From: Acinetobacter proteolyticus
Lineage (GTDB): Bacteria > Pseudomonadota > Gammaproteobacteria > Pseudomonadales > Moraxellaceae
Assembly (NCBI RefSeq): GCF_000367945.1
Contig: NZ_KB849177.1
Span: 192,877 to 254,323, forward strand
DNA length: 61,447 nucleotides
Direction: 5' to 3'
Of the stretch, positions 1 to 9,617 are shown one piece after another; the stretch's first letter is position 1, and each line of letters begins with the position of its first letter. The position numbers and the translations under genes were made by a program. The notes below the pieces were generated by a model. The model worked only from the letters and a program-made list of their open reading frames with translations, had not been told where the DNA came from and made no database searches.

Positions 1-2917
1 GCGACACGTTCATGGCGGCATACGCCATTTAGAAAGTATAGACCTTCCTATCTGGATTATTGTTTTTGTTCATGGCGGCATACGCCATTTAGAAAGTTTT
101 CACTCAAAGAGTAAAAACTAGATTCAAGTTCATGGCGGCATACGCCATTTAGAAAGTTCATGAGACTTGTCGAAATCGACTTTTCTCGTTCATGGCGGCA
201 TACGCCATTTAGAAACTGCGATTTGGAGTGTGTGAGATGGGTGTAGTGTTCATGGCGGCATACGCCATTTAGAAATAAGCCAATTTCAAACATAGATTAC
301 CCCACTAGTTCATGGCGGCATACGCCATTTAGAAAATTTGATCGAAATTGGATTAAAGAAACTCGATGTTCATGGCGGCATACGCCATTTAGAAATTATT
401 GGTTTTAGTTATGAACATCGTATTTACGTTCATGGCGGCATACGCCATTTAGAAATTATGTCCAGATCAAGGCATCTCCAGCAAAATGTTCATGGCGGCA
501 TACGCCATTTAGAAAACCATCAAAGTAATTGGCAAAATCCAATAAAAGTTCATGGCGGCATACGCCATTTAGAAATGTGGAGCAAGTTTAGCAATTGATA
601 TTGATCGGTTCATGGCGGCATACGCCATTTAGAAATAATCAACTTCGCATAATGAAGATTGATGTTAGTTCATGGCGGCATACGCCATTTAGAAATGAAA
701 GGTGAGACATCATATCTGATTTATATTGTTCATGGCGGCATACGCCATTTAGAAATGTCAATCATAGGGTTTTTAGTGGTTGTCTATGTTCATGGCGGCA
801 TACGCCATTTAGAAACGTGCAGTGACTAGCAAATACGAGTGGATAGCGTTCATGGCGGCATACGCCATTTAGAAAAATCATAGATTAAAGGTCTTGAATA
901 TGGGATTGTTCATGGCGGCATACGCCATTTAGAAATTGCTTATGCTAATGCTGCGCTTGGCGGTTGGTGTTCATGGCGGCATACGCCATTTAGAAAAATG
1001 GGAACAAGAAGCACTTGAAGCTCGACTTGTTCATGGCGGCATACGCCATTTAGAAAATTTGCATTGTTAATGACTTAACCAATAACAAGTTCATGGCGGC
1101 ATACGCCATTTAGAAAAGTTTTCACCCATGATCTGGAATTGTCCCCAAGTTCATGGCGGCATACGCCATTTAGAAAAATCAAATTCATGCTCTCAATGAA
1201 GAAGTTACTGTTCATGGCGGCATACGCCATTTAGAAAACCAATCACCATTATCAGCAGCGAAAGTATGTGTTCATGGCGGCATACGCCATTTAGAAATAT
1301 GAGCCTGTATATGTCCCTCAGCCTGTCAAGTTCATGGCGGCATACGCCATTTAGAAACTTGGTTGCTTCCTCAAAAGCCTCTCGTTCTTGTTCATGGCGG
1401 CATACGCCATTTAGAAATAACCAAACTGTAAAGCGCAACTAATTGCAGTGTTCATGGCGGCATACGCCATTTAGAAATTTCCAAGATAAGCACCCATGCC
1501 TGTTGATAAGTTCATGGCGGCATACGCCATTTAGAAATCTGGAAATAAGCATTGGTGAGTTTTCCACGAGTTCATGGCGGCATACGCCATTTAGAAACCG
1601 TTCCCCGCACCTTCAGATTTTTTCGGTCAGTTCATGGCGGCATACGCCATTTAGAAAATGACGTATCACAAGCTGATTGCAAACGCTTGGTTCATGGCGG
1701 CATACGCCATTTAGAAAATCCGGGATAAGTTGATTGCCATTAATCAAGGGTTCATGGCGGCATACGCCATTTAGAAAACACCAATTAAAACCGATACCCA
1801 CAAAGCCCAGTTCATGGCGGCATACGCCATTTAGAAACATTGAAGGACGGGCACCAATTAGAACTAAATGTTCATGGCGGCATACGCCATTTAGAAATGA
1901 TATTTCACCGATGTCTTTATCGCCACGGCGTTCATGGCGGCATACGCCATTTAGAAAATTACCAAACGTGACTCAAGTGACGGAGAAGGGTTCATGGCGG
2001 CATACGCCATTTAGAAATGTTCGCTGATCAGTTAAGTCTGCCAATTTCGGTTCATGGCGGCATACGCCATTTAGAAATAGACGTATTCGTTATCGCAACA
2101 TGAACGGTCGTTCATGGCGGCATACGCCATTTAGAAAACTGTTTGTTGCATTATCGAATGCTAAACGTTGTTCATGGCGGCATACGCCATTTAGAAAGTT
2201 TCCGTGTTGTACTGGTTGTATCGATTGATGTTCATGGCGGCATACGCCATTTAGAAAACCAGCCGCGCCCTCTTCAAACGCGTTGTCATGTTCATGGCGG
2301 CATACGCCATTTAGAAAAATAACCATTTGCCCAAATCTCAACCCCAGCAGTTCATGGCGGCATACGCCATTTAGAAAAGAAACAGGCGAACCATTTTTTA
2401 ATGAGAAGCGTTCATGGCGGCATACGCCATTTAGAAATGATTACGCTTCACTGAAGAATGTTCTTTTAAGTTCATGGCGGCATACGCCATTTAGAAATTG
2501 CCGTCAATATATTTCGGCTCAAAGATTGTGTTCATGGCGGCATACGCCATTTAGAAAAACTTGGCAGTCCACGACGTTTAAAGACCATCGTTCATGGCGG
2601 CATACGCCATTTAGAAAAGCCTTTCGCGCTCTTCTTTAAGCCTTGCCCCGTTCATGGCGGCATACGCCATTTAGAAATACGCAAGTCACGCATCGTGACT
2701 AAAAGTAAAGTTCATGGCGGCATACGCCATTTAGAAAATATTAAATCTATTACCCGTGATGATGTTTTAGTTCATGGCGGCATACGCCATTTAGAAATGG
2801 TCAGGCATATCCAGTGATTCTTTTGGAATGTTCATGGCGGCATACGCCATTTAGAAAATAAAAGGGTGGTCATCTGAATTAATGGTCAGGTTCATGGCGG
2901 CATACGCTATTTATTTG
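1..2917 (+). CRISPR. Type I-F CRISPR array, trailer part (49 repeats visible)
   Basis: Forty-nine copies of a 28-bp repeat, first at 8-35 and last at 2890-2917, recur every 60 bp. Spacers are 32 bp except two of 33 bp (936-968 and 1177-1209). The window opens with the last 7 bases of a further spacer, so the array continues to the left. The repeat begins GTTCATGG, holds a 6-bp hairpin with arms ATGGCG and CGCCAT around GCATA, and ends TTTAGAAA. This is the form processed by Cas6f (Csy4) in type I-F systems, and the sequence matches repeats known from Acinetobacter. All copies look identical except the last, which has a C-to-T change and a changed 3' end. That marks the trailer end, so transcription should run left to right from a leader off the left edge. 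No cas gene is in the window. All 48 complete spacers look different from one another. Confidence 0.98.
2890..2917 (+). repeat. Degenerate terminal CRISPR repeat
   Basis: The last repeat matches the consensus for its first 18 bases, then carries one C-to-T change inside the right hairpin arm, and its last four bases differ (TTTG instead of GAAA). Degenerate repeats at the leader-distal end are usual, so this fixes the array orientation. About 116 bp of AT-rich DNA separate it from the thiE start. I see no TPP riboswitch there. Confidence 0.9.
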
Positions 2918-3033
2918 TGAGGCAGAGAGTAGATAGGTTAATTAATAAGAACTTACACACTCACTCTCTTTAATTTTTAACCAAGAAAATATACTCTGAA
3001 GCTAATGTAATTATAGTGAATAGTGAAACGTTC

Positions 3034-3645
3034 ATGCGCGGTCTATACCTCATTACCAACGATGATCCAATCCAATTATTATTAGAAAAATTAGATGTGG
3101 CGCTAGCAACAGGACAAGTAGCTATTTTGCAATATCGCCGTAAGAAAGTGGCAAAAGCAGATCAGCCAAGTGAAGTCGAACAGATCAAAGTACTTTGTGA
3201 AAAGCATCAAGTCCCATTTGTGATTAATGATGATTTGGCTTTGGCGGAACAATTTGGATTAGGGGTACATCTTGGACAATCGGATGGTGAAATTAGTGAT
3301 GCGGCCGCACGTTTACCACAAGGTGTAATTATTGGTCGGACTTGCCTAAATGCATTAGAGTTGGCGGAAAAGGCGATTGCGGATGGTGCAACTTATGTGG
3401 CCTTTGGTGCGGTTTATGCGACTTCAACCAAACCAGAAGCAGGCAATGTAGGCATTGAAGTGATCAAACAAGCGAAACAAAAATTTGCTGTGCCGATTTG
3501 TGCAATTGGCGGTTTGACCGTTGAAAATTCTCAAGTGGTGATTGAGGCTGGGGCGAGCCTTTGTGCCGTAATTAGTGATATATTAGGGCGATCAACAGCC
3601 GAAATTCCTGCTCGTGTAAATGCATGGGCAATGTTATTTGACTAA
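3034..3645 (+). CDS. thiE: Thiamine phosphate synthase
   Basis: ThiE condenses the hydroxymethylpyrimidine diphosphate and thiazole phosphate halves to thiamine phosphate in the cytosol. The protein (about 203 residues, usual family length) begins with the family start RGLYLIT. It carries QYRRK for pyrophosphate binding, FVINDD for the magnesium site, GVHLGQ, GRTC, YVAFGAVYATSTKP and the closing phosphate-binding AIGGLTVEN. An in-frame GTG at 3016 would add six residues, but relatives start just before RGLYLIT, so ATG 3034 is preferred. Neither start has a clear ribosome binding site. It follows the CRISPR trailer end and precedes hemL by 82 bp on the same strand. Confidence 0.93.
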   Translation: MRGLYLITNDDPIQLLLEKLDVALATGQVAILQYRRKKVAKADQPSEVEQIKVLCEKHQVPFVINDDLALAEQFGLGVHLGQSDGEISDAAARLPQGVIIGRTCLNALELAEKAIADGATYVAFGAVYATSTKPEAGNVGIEVIKQAKQKFAVPICAIGGLTVENSQVVIEAGASLCAVISDILGRSTAEIPARVNAWAMLFD

Positions 3646-3654
3646 TTATATGTA

Positions 3655-3699
3655 TCCGCTTCGCGGAACTTTTATTGTTTCTCGGAACGACAACGTTCC
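3655..3699 (+). repeat. Two small palindromes between thiE and hemL
   Basis: Two perfect inverted repeats sit in the 82-bp gap: arms TCCGC and GCGGA (3655-3667), and arms GGAACG and CGTTCC around ACAA (3684-3699). Neither is followed by a T run, so they do not look like intrinsic terminators. They could be a dispersed palindromic element or an mRNA structure upstream of hemL. Confidence 0.45.
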
Positions 3700-3727
3700 T
3701 CGTCCTCGATTCTAGGTTGAGTCTTTT

Positions 3728-5026
3728 ATGAGCTTATCTCCAAAGCAAGAACAGCTATTTAAACAAGCAAATAAACATATTCCAGGTGGCGTAAATTCAC
3801 CTGTACGTGCATTTAACGGTGTTGGTGGTACGCCAGTCTTTATCGAAAAGGCAAAAGGGGCGTACTTGTGGGATGTCGATGGTAAGCGTTATGTGGACTA
3901 TGTCGGTTCATGGGGACCAATGATTTTGGGTCACGCACATCCAGATATTATTCAAGCGGTACAAACTGCGGCAGAAGATGGCCTAAGTTTTGGTGCGCCA
4001 ACCGTGCACGAAACGACGCTGGCAGACACTATTTGTGAGATCATGCCTTCAATTGAATTGGTACGTATGACCAGCTCAGGTACTGAAGCCACCATGACTG
4101 CGATTCGTTTGGCACGTGGTTATACTGGCCGTGACAAGATTGTGAAATTTGAAGGCTGCTATCACGGTCATTCCGATTCGTTATTGGTCAAAGCGGGTTC
4201 AGGCTTATTGACGCTCGGTGAAGGTGAGCCAACCTCAAAAGGTGTACCAGCTGATTTTGCTAAACATACCTTAACGCTACCGTATAACAATATCGAAGCA
4301 TTGAAAGAATGCTTTAGCAAGTTCGGTCATGAGATTGCGGGTGTGATCATTGAACCTGTTGCCGGCAATATGAATCTGGTAACGCCAATCGACGGTTTCT
4401 TGCAGGCGATCCGTGATGTCTGTGATGAATACAAATCAGTGTTTATCATTGATGAAGTGATGACAGGTTTCCGTGTTGCTTTAGGTGGCGCACAATCAGT
4501 CTATAAAGTTAAACCTGACTTGACCACGTTAGGTAAAATCATTGGTGCGGGCTTACCAGTCGGTGCTTTTGGTGGTAAACGTGAAATCATGGAATGCATC
4601 GCACCTTTAGGTGGTGTTTACCAAGCAGGCACATTGTCAGGGAATCCATTGGCAATGCGTGCAGGTATTGCGATGTTCAAACACCTTCGTGAACCAGAGT
4701 TTTATGACAAGCTGGCTGCACAGCTCGCAAAATTACTTGCAGGTTTACAGGCTGCGGCAGACGAAGCGGGTATTCCATTTAAAACTCAGCAAGTCGGCGG
4801 CATGTTTGGTTTGTATTTCACCGATCAAGAGGACATTACCAGCTTTGACTCAATGTTGGCCTGTGATGTGGAAGCATTTAAGAAATTCTTCCACGGCATG
4901 TTAAAGCGTGGTGTCTATCTTGCGCCATCTGCATTTGAAGCAGGATTTATTTCATCGATGCATTCAGATCAAGATATTGCAGAGACTATTCAAGCAGCAA
5001 AAGAAACTTTTGCTGAAATGAAGTAA
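3728..5026 (+). CDS. hemL: Glutamate-1-semialdehyde 2,1-aminomutase
   Basis: HemL is a PLP enzyme that turns glutamate-1-semialdehyde into 5-aminolevulinate, the second step of the C5 route to heme. The 432-residue length is normal for the family. Visible motifs are the N-terminal [27 protein letters not shown] for the phosphate group, CYHGHSD, the [10 protein letters not shown] aspartate near residue 242, and [16 protein letters not shown] with the Schiff-base lysine near residue 270. ATG 3728 follows an AGGTTGAG-like ribosome binding site. A strong terminator follows the gene, so it ends its transcription unit. Confidence 0.97.
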   Translation: MSLSPKQEQLFKQANKHIPGGVNSPVRAFNGVGGTPVFIEKAKGAYLWDVDGKRYVDYVGSWGPMILGHAHPDIIQAVQTAAEDGLSFGAPTVHETTLADTICEIMPSIELVRMTSSGTEATMTAIRLARGYTGRDKIVKFEGCYHGHSDSLLVKAGSGLLTLGEGEPTSKGVPADFAKHTLTLPYNNIEALKECFSKFGHEIAGVIIEPVAGNMNLVTPIDGFLQAIRDVCDEYKSVFIIDEVMTGFRVALGGAQSVYKVKPDLTTLGKIIGAGLPVGAFGGKREIMECIAPLGGVYQAGTLSGNPLAMRAGIAMFKHLREPEFYDKLAAQLAKLLAGLQAAADEAGIPFKTQQVGGMFGLYFTDQEDITSFDSMLACDVEAFKKFFHGMLKRGVYLAPSAFEAGFISSMHSDQDIAETIQAAKETFAEMK

Positions 5027-5040
5027 TGCGGTGATGTCTA

Positions 5041-5069
5041 AAAAAGCCCGAGTTTTTCGGGCTTTTTTA
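5041..5069 (+). terminator. Rho-independent terminator after hemL
   Basis: Stem AAAGCCCGA / TCGGGCTTT with a short T-rich loop, followed by a T run, 15 bp after the hemL stop. Confidence 0.9.
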
Positions 5070-5375
5070 ATGGATATATCTTTAATTTGAAATGAATAAA
5101 AAGCTTAATACATTAAAACAATATGGGTTGATCTTAACGCAACCGTACTGATTTTCTAGCTGTTTATAGGATAAACCTTTGCGATCAACAAAAAAGATAA
5201 ATAATCTTTATTGTACCGCCAGTCAAAATAATGCTTGAATAATAAACTATATTTGCGTTGGTCTGCGACTGCTGCAAAGCATTCACGTTTTGATTGGCGC
5301 AGGTGATAGAGAGCGCTTCTATATATTTTATTTTAAATAAGCTTTTGATAACAAACTCATGGGAATGGAGTAACA
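5070..5375. other. Intergenic region, no gene seen
   Basis: About 306 bp of AT-rich DNA between the hemL terminator and the next start. A 63-codon reading frame on the minus strand has no ribosome binding site and no recognisable product. I see no RNA gene or clear palindrome. It presumably holds the promoter of the downstream gene. Confidence 0.5.
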
Positions 5376-5792
5376 ATGAAAACTAAACATTATTTAACTG
5401 CGGCGGATGTGGAAATTCTGGTTGATGCAGCAGCACAATATGCGACAGCACATAATTTTAATGTCAGCATTGCTGTTGTCGATGACGGTGGCACCTTGTT
5501 AATGATGAAGCGCATGGATGGCGCCTCGGTATTATCGACACAGATTTGCCAAGAAAAAGCACAATCTGCTGCGGTCAGCCGAAGAACCACCAAGGCATCC
5601 GAAGATATGATCCGTGATGGTAAGATCGGCTTTTTAACGATCAATGCAGCAAAAGGCATGTTAGAAGGTGGTGAGCCGATTGTCTATCAAGGACAGGTTG
5701 TCGGGGCTGTGGGTGTTTCTGGCGTGCAGTCATTTCAGGATGCAGAAATTGCCCAACATGCGATTCAACAATTTCTAGAGCAACAGACCTAA
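5376..5792 (+). CDS. GlcG/HbpS family protein (DUF336)
   Basis: A 138-residue cytosolic protein of the GlcG/HbpS family (PF03928). The start LTAADVEILVDAAAQYA, the central VSIAVVDDGGTLLMMKRMDGA, the TINAAKGMLEGGEPI loop and the end VVGAVGVSGVQSFQDAEIAQ are typical of the family. Members bind heme or cobalamin-like ligands or accompany glycolate and diol metabolism, but the role of stand-alone copies is usually unknown. ATG 5376 has a good GGAG ribosome binding site at 5367. It has no signal peptide and no operon partner: rluA follows after a 100-bp gap. Confidence 0.85.
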   Translation: MKTKHYLTAADVEILVDAAAQYATAHNFNVSIAVVDDGGTLLMMKRMDGASVLSTQICQEKAQSAAVSRRTTKASEDMIRDGKIGFLTINAAKGMLEGGEPIVYQGQVVGAVGVSGVQSFQDAEIAQHAIQQFLEQQT

Positions 5793-5935
5793 ATCATCAT
5801 TTAAATTCGATTCTGGATGAAATATCGAGAGAAACACGAAAAAAAATGAGTAAAAATACGTGTCATGCATTGTAATTCAGCGCCAAGCTTTTTATGATTG
5901 CCCGCTTGTTTTCATCCAGTCGTTGGAAGGCTACC

Positions 5936-6580
5936 TTGAATGATTTTCTAAGTGAACATTTGATTCATCGTGATGAAGATTTTATGGTCATCCATAAACC
6001 TGCAGGCTTACTCACTGTGCCGGGGAAAACACCTGATTTACAAGATTGTTTAATCAATCGTTTATTAGAATTAGAACCAAAAACTTTACTGATTCATCGT
6101 TTAGACCGTGATACGTCTGGCATTTTGGTGTTTGGTTTATCCAAATTTGGACAGAGCAATATTTCACGCCAGTTTCAAGATCGTCAAACCTCAAAAATTT
6201 ATCAAGCTTTGGTGGCTGGGCATTTAGAAGGTCAGGGCATAGTCGATATTCCTGTGATTTATGATCCAAGCCGTCCACCCTTGCATATTGTGGATGCTTC
6301 CTATCACAAGCCAGCATTAACCGAATGGCAAGCGGTCGAACATCTAGAAATTCAAGGACAAGCTGTAACTCGAGTTAAACTCATTCCGATTACAGGGCGT
6401 TCACATCAGCTTCGTGTGCATATGCAATATTTAGGTCATCCGATTCTGGGTGATACTTTATATGCCACGCCAGAACAGCAACAGCTTTATGCGCGTTTGT
6501 GCTTACATGCCAAGCAATTGAGCTTTGCGCATCCTAAAACAGCTGCACAGCTCACTTTCGATTGTGCAGTCCCGTTTTAG
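5936..6580 (+). CDS. rluA: RluA-type pseudouridine synthase
   Basis: RluA isomerises uridine to pseudouridine in 23S rRNA (U746 in E. coli) and some tRNAs (U32). The motif HRLDRDTSG holds the catalytic aspartate, and PITGRSHQLRVHMQYLGHPILGD is the C-terminal signature that closely matches E. coli RluA. There is no S4 domain, as expected for this subgroup. TTG 5936 has a GGAAGG ribosome binding site five bases upstream and gives about 214 residues, the usual length. An upstream in-frame ATG at 5894 would give 228 residues but has no ribosome binding site, so the TTG start is preferred with moderate confidence. A different RluA-like target is possible. Confidence 0.85.
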   Translation: MNDFLSEHLIHRDEDFMVIHKPAGLLTVPGKTPDLQDCLINRLLELEPKTLLIHRLDRDTSGILVFGLSKFGQSNISRQFQDRQTSKIYQALVAGHLEGQGIVDIPVIYDPSRPPLHIVDASYHKPALTEWQAVEHLEIQGQAVTRVKLIPITGRSHQLRVHMQYLGHPILGDTLYATPEQQQLYARLCLHAKQLSFAHPKTAAQLTFDCAVPF

Positions 6581-6733
6581 TCTAAAAACTTTTTTATGAA
6601 ACACGATGTGATGCACGCTATTTGATTGCGCTTTGTGTCAAAATACATCGTTGAAAACTACATAAAATGCCTTAACTTTTATTTGGGTCAAGGCATAAAA
6701 TATGTAGGCTAACTTGAGATAAAGGTGGAAAAA

Positions 6734-9562
6734 TTGCAGCAGTTTGCTATTGGTCAACGTTGGTTATCAGATACTGAAACTGAACTCGGTTTAGGGGTTC
6801 TTATTGATGTAGATGAACGTTCTATCAGCATTTTATTCCCTAAAAGTGATGAAACTCGTGTTTATGCACGCAACAATGCGCCTTTATCTCGTATCATCTT
6901 TAACGTTAATGATGAAGTACAAGACCAAGAAGGTATCAAGTGGACTGTTGAGTCGATCGAAGATCGTCATGGTGTACTGCGTTATGATGTGGTTCGTAGC
7001 CTTGAAAATGGCGAACAAGAACGTAAGTCACTGAATGAAACCCGTATCGGTGCACAGATTCAGCTGTCAAAACCTTTAGAGCGTCTATTAGCCAGCCAAG
7101 TTGATTATAAAGAATGGTATGACCTGCGTATTGAAGCGATGTTGTTGCAAGCGCAAATGCACACCAGTCCTTTACGTGGCTTCCTTGGTGCGCGTGTGGG
7201 CTTGATTCCACACCAACTTTATATTGCACATGAAGTCGGTAAACGTTTTGCCCCGCGTGTTTTATTGGCCGATGAAGTGGGCCTAGGCAAAACCATCGAA
7301 GCAGGTTTGATCATTCACCAACAACTAAAAACAGGCCGTTCAGAACGTATCCTGATTTTAGTGCCTGATTCACTGCAATATCAGTGGATGATTGAAATGC
7401 GCCGCCGTTTCAATTTGCAATTCTCGCTGTTCGACTTAACCCGTACCGCCTCGATCAAAGAGCATGATCCTGATCTGAATCCATTCTTGACTGAGCAATG
7501 CATTATTGCCAGCGTCGACCTGATGGTTGACCACGATGACTTGCGTGAGCAGGCCATGGAAGCTGGTTTTGATCTATTGGTGGTCGATGAAGCTCATCAT
7601 TTGATGTGGAGTGAAGAAGAAGGCGGTAATGATCGTTATGATCTGGTCGAAGAACTCGCTGAACAAACAGCAGGTGTGTTACTGCTCACCGCAACACCTG
7701 AGCAATTAGGCGTTGAAAGCCATTTTGCCCGTCTTCGTTTACTCGATCCGCAACGTTTCAGCAGCCTTGACCGTTTCCTTGATGAAGAAGAACAATATCA
7801 ACATACTGCAAAAATTGCAGAAGTGTTGATGTCTGACCAAGCATTAACAGAAGAGCATCTTGCTGCACTGGACGGTTTATTGGGTCATCGTATTGATGAT
7901 CAACCTGAACAGCGTATGCGTGCGATTCACGAATTATTAGACCGTCATGGCACAGGTCGTATTCTGTTCCGTAATACCCGTGAAGCAATTCAAGGCTTCC
8001 CAGGTCGTGATTGCCAGCCAGCGCCTTTACCTGCACCAGAAGACTGGTCATTTGATGGCAAAATGCGTGAGCAAATGTGGCCAGAAGAAGGTCAACTCGA
8101 TGGTGCATGGATGGAAAATGATCCGCGTGTGCCTTGGTTGATGGAAGTGCTGCGTAAAGAATTAAAGCACAAAAAAGTGTTGTTGATTGCACGCAGTGGG
8201 CCAGTGGTTGAAGCATTGGAAAATGTTCTACGTTTACATGCGGGAATTCGTACCGCGATGTTCCATGAGGGCATGAGCTTATTAGAGCGTGACCAAGCTG
8301 CGGCATATTTTGCAGAAGACAGTTATGGCGCTCAAATTCTATTGTGTTCGGAAATTGGTTCAGAAGGGCGTAACTTCCAGTTTGCCAGTGATTTGATCTT
8401 ATTTGATCTACCTGCAAACCCTGACGTATTGGAACAACGTATTGGTCGTCTGGACCGTATCGGTCAAGAAAACCGTATTCAAATCCATGTGCCGTATCTG
8501 ATGGGTACAGCACAAGAACGTATGTTCCGTTGGTACAACGAAGCGCTCAATATTTTCAGCAGTATTTCTCCAACGGCGCAAACGCTACAAGAGAATTTTA
8601 TTGTTGAATTGAAAGATTGCTTGTTGGCCGATCAAGGCCAGACGTTTGAAGATTTACTTGAAGAAGTCAATGTACAGCGTCAGGCCTTGGAAGCTGAACT
8701 ACAAGCAGGTCGTGACCGTTTGCTTGAGTACAACTCGTGTCGTCCAGTGGTTGCACAAGGCATTGTACAAGCGCTTGAAGATTATGATGACAACACCACT
8801 TTGCCAATGTTCGTGAAGCGTTTCATGTCATCCACCAATATTGATTTTGATGAGCAAAGTAACGGTACGGTGATCATCAAGCCGACTGATCAGATGCAAG
8901 TTCAAGGGATCACCTTGGATGAAGAGGGAATGACAGCAACCTTCTATCGTGATCAGGCACAAATCCGTGAAGACGCGCAATATTTGACTTTGGAACATCC
9001 GTTTATTGAAAGTGTGATGGAAATGATCCGCACACAATCATTCGGTAGTACCAATGTGGCCTTATTGAAATCGAATGCCTTGAAACAAGGTTCAGTCTTG
9101 TTGGAAGTGTGGTTTAAGGTTGATGTGGTTGCGCCGAAGGCATTGAATTTGCCATCAAGCTTACCGAAGCAATTGATTCGTGTATTGCTCAGCGAAAATG
9201 GTCAGGACTTGTCTGCCAAGATCGATCCAAGCATTCTACGTCCGTATCTGCATCACCTAGATGGCAATAGTTGCCGCCAAGTGGTGAAAGCGCGTCGTGA
9301 TGTGATTGAGTCACGTTATGCACAAGCTTTAGAGATTGCCAAGGGATCATTGCCAGAATTAATGCAACAAGCCAAAGAGCATTACAGTGGTAAATGGCAG
9401 TATGAAATTGACCGTTTAAGCTATCTCAAGCAATTTAATCCAAGTATTCGCCAAGATGAAATTGAGCGTCTACAGAAATTCCAGAAAGAGGGCTTAGGTC
9501 TGTTAGATGGTCTGTCTGTGACACCAGAAGCAATTCAAGTTTTGGTTGTGGTTAAACCATAA
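6734..9562 (+). CDS. rapA: RNA polymerase-associated ATPase RapA
   Basis: RapA (HepA) is a Swi2/Snf2-type ATPase that binds RNA polymerase and helps it recycle after transcription. The N-terminal Tudor-like part begins FAIGQRWLSDTETELGLG, as in E. coli. Then come the Walker A motif LADEVGLGKT near residue 185, the DEAHH box near 288, LLLTATPEQLG, the helicase C motif GSEGRNFQFASD and QRIGRLDRIGQ, and a long RapA-specific C-terminal part. TTG 6734 has a strong AAAGGTGG ribosome binding site. GTG 6725 is the alternative and would add three residues. A hairpin with arms ATGCCTT and AAGGCAT (6667-6696) lies just upstream. About 942 residues, close to the 968 of E. coli. Confidence 0.97.
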   Translation: MQQFAIGQRWLSDTETELGLGVLIDVDERSISILFPKSDETRVYARNNAPLSRIIFNVNDEVQDQEGIKWTVESIEDRHGVLRYDVVRSLENGEQERKSLNETRIGAQIQLSKPLERLLASQVDYKEWYDLRIEAMLLQAQMHTSPLRGFLGARVGLIPHQLYIAHEVGKRFAPRVLLADEVGLGKTIEAGLIIHQQLKTGRSERILILVPDSLQYQWMIEMRRRFNLQFSLFDLTRTASIKEHDPDLNPFLTEQCIIASVDLMVDHDDLREQAMEAGFDLLVVDEAHHLMWSEEEGGNDRYDLVEELAEQTAGVLLLTATPEQLGVESHFARLRLLDPQRFSSLDRFLDEEEQYQHTAKIAEVLMSDQALTEEHLAALDGLLGHRIDDQPEQRMRAIHELLDRHGTGRILFRNTREAIQGFPGRDCQPAPLPAPEDWSFDGKMREQMWPEEGQLDGAWMENDPRVPWLMEVLRKELKHKKVLLIARSGPVVEALENVLRLHAGIRTAMFHEGMSLLERDQAAAYFAEDSYGAQILLCSEIGSEGRNFQFASDLILFDLPANPDVLEQRIGRLDRIGQENRIQIHVPYLMGTAQERMFRWYNEALNIFSSISPTAQTLQENFIVELKDCLLADQGQTFEDLLEEVNVQRQALEAELQAGRDRLLEYNSCRPVVAQGIVQALEDYDDNTTLPMFVKRFMSSTNIDFDEQSNGTVIIKPTDQMQVQGITLDEEGMTATFYRDQAQIREDAQYLTLEHPFIESVMEMIRTQSFGSTNVALLKSNALKQGSVLLEVWFKVDVVAPKALNLPSSLPKQLIRVLLSENGQDLSAKIDPSILRPYLHHLDGNSCRQVVKARRDVIESRYAQALEIAKGSLPELMQQAKEHYSGKWQYEIDRLSYLKQFNPSIRQDEIERLQKFQKEGLGLLDGLSVTPEAIQVLVVVKP

Positions 9563-9574
9563 TTAAAAGTGCAA

Positions 9575-9607
9575 TAAAAAAGAGGACGATTAAGGTCCTC
9601 TTTTTTT
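9575..9607. terminator. Bidirectional terminator between rapA and dps
   Basis: Arms GAGGAC and GTCCTC flanked by an A run on the left and a T run on the right, so it can work for both convergent genes. Confidence 0.9.
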
Positions 9608-9617
9608 ATCTATTGAT

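Noticed and set aside
1357..2277. Spacers at 1358-1389, 2138-2169 and 2258-2289 all contain AF-(E/D)-type peptides (EREAFEEATK, RLAFDNATNS, DNAFEEGAAG) in the same frame, suggesting one target family
   Set aside because: The shared part is only two or three residues, which is expected by chance among 48 short spacers. Not enough to claim a common target.
57..2639. Open frames of 70-120 codons across the CRISPR array with repeated peptides such as FLNGVCRHE or SWRHTPFR
   Set aside because: They are translations of the CRISPR repeat. The 60-bp period is a multiple of three, which keeps frames open by chance.
2918..3033. TPP riboswitch ahead of thiE
   Set aside because: None of the conserved THI-box bases (such as CTGAGA) is found in the short gap between array and gene.
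5185..5376. 63-codon minus-strand frame upstream of the GlcG-like gene
   Set aside because: No ribosome binding site, no family resemblance, and it covers the promoter region of a well-supported gene.
7758..8513. 251-codon minus-strand frame inside rapA
   Set aside because: Lies fully within a strongly supported gene and has no recognisable domain.
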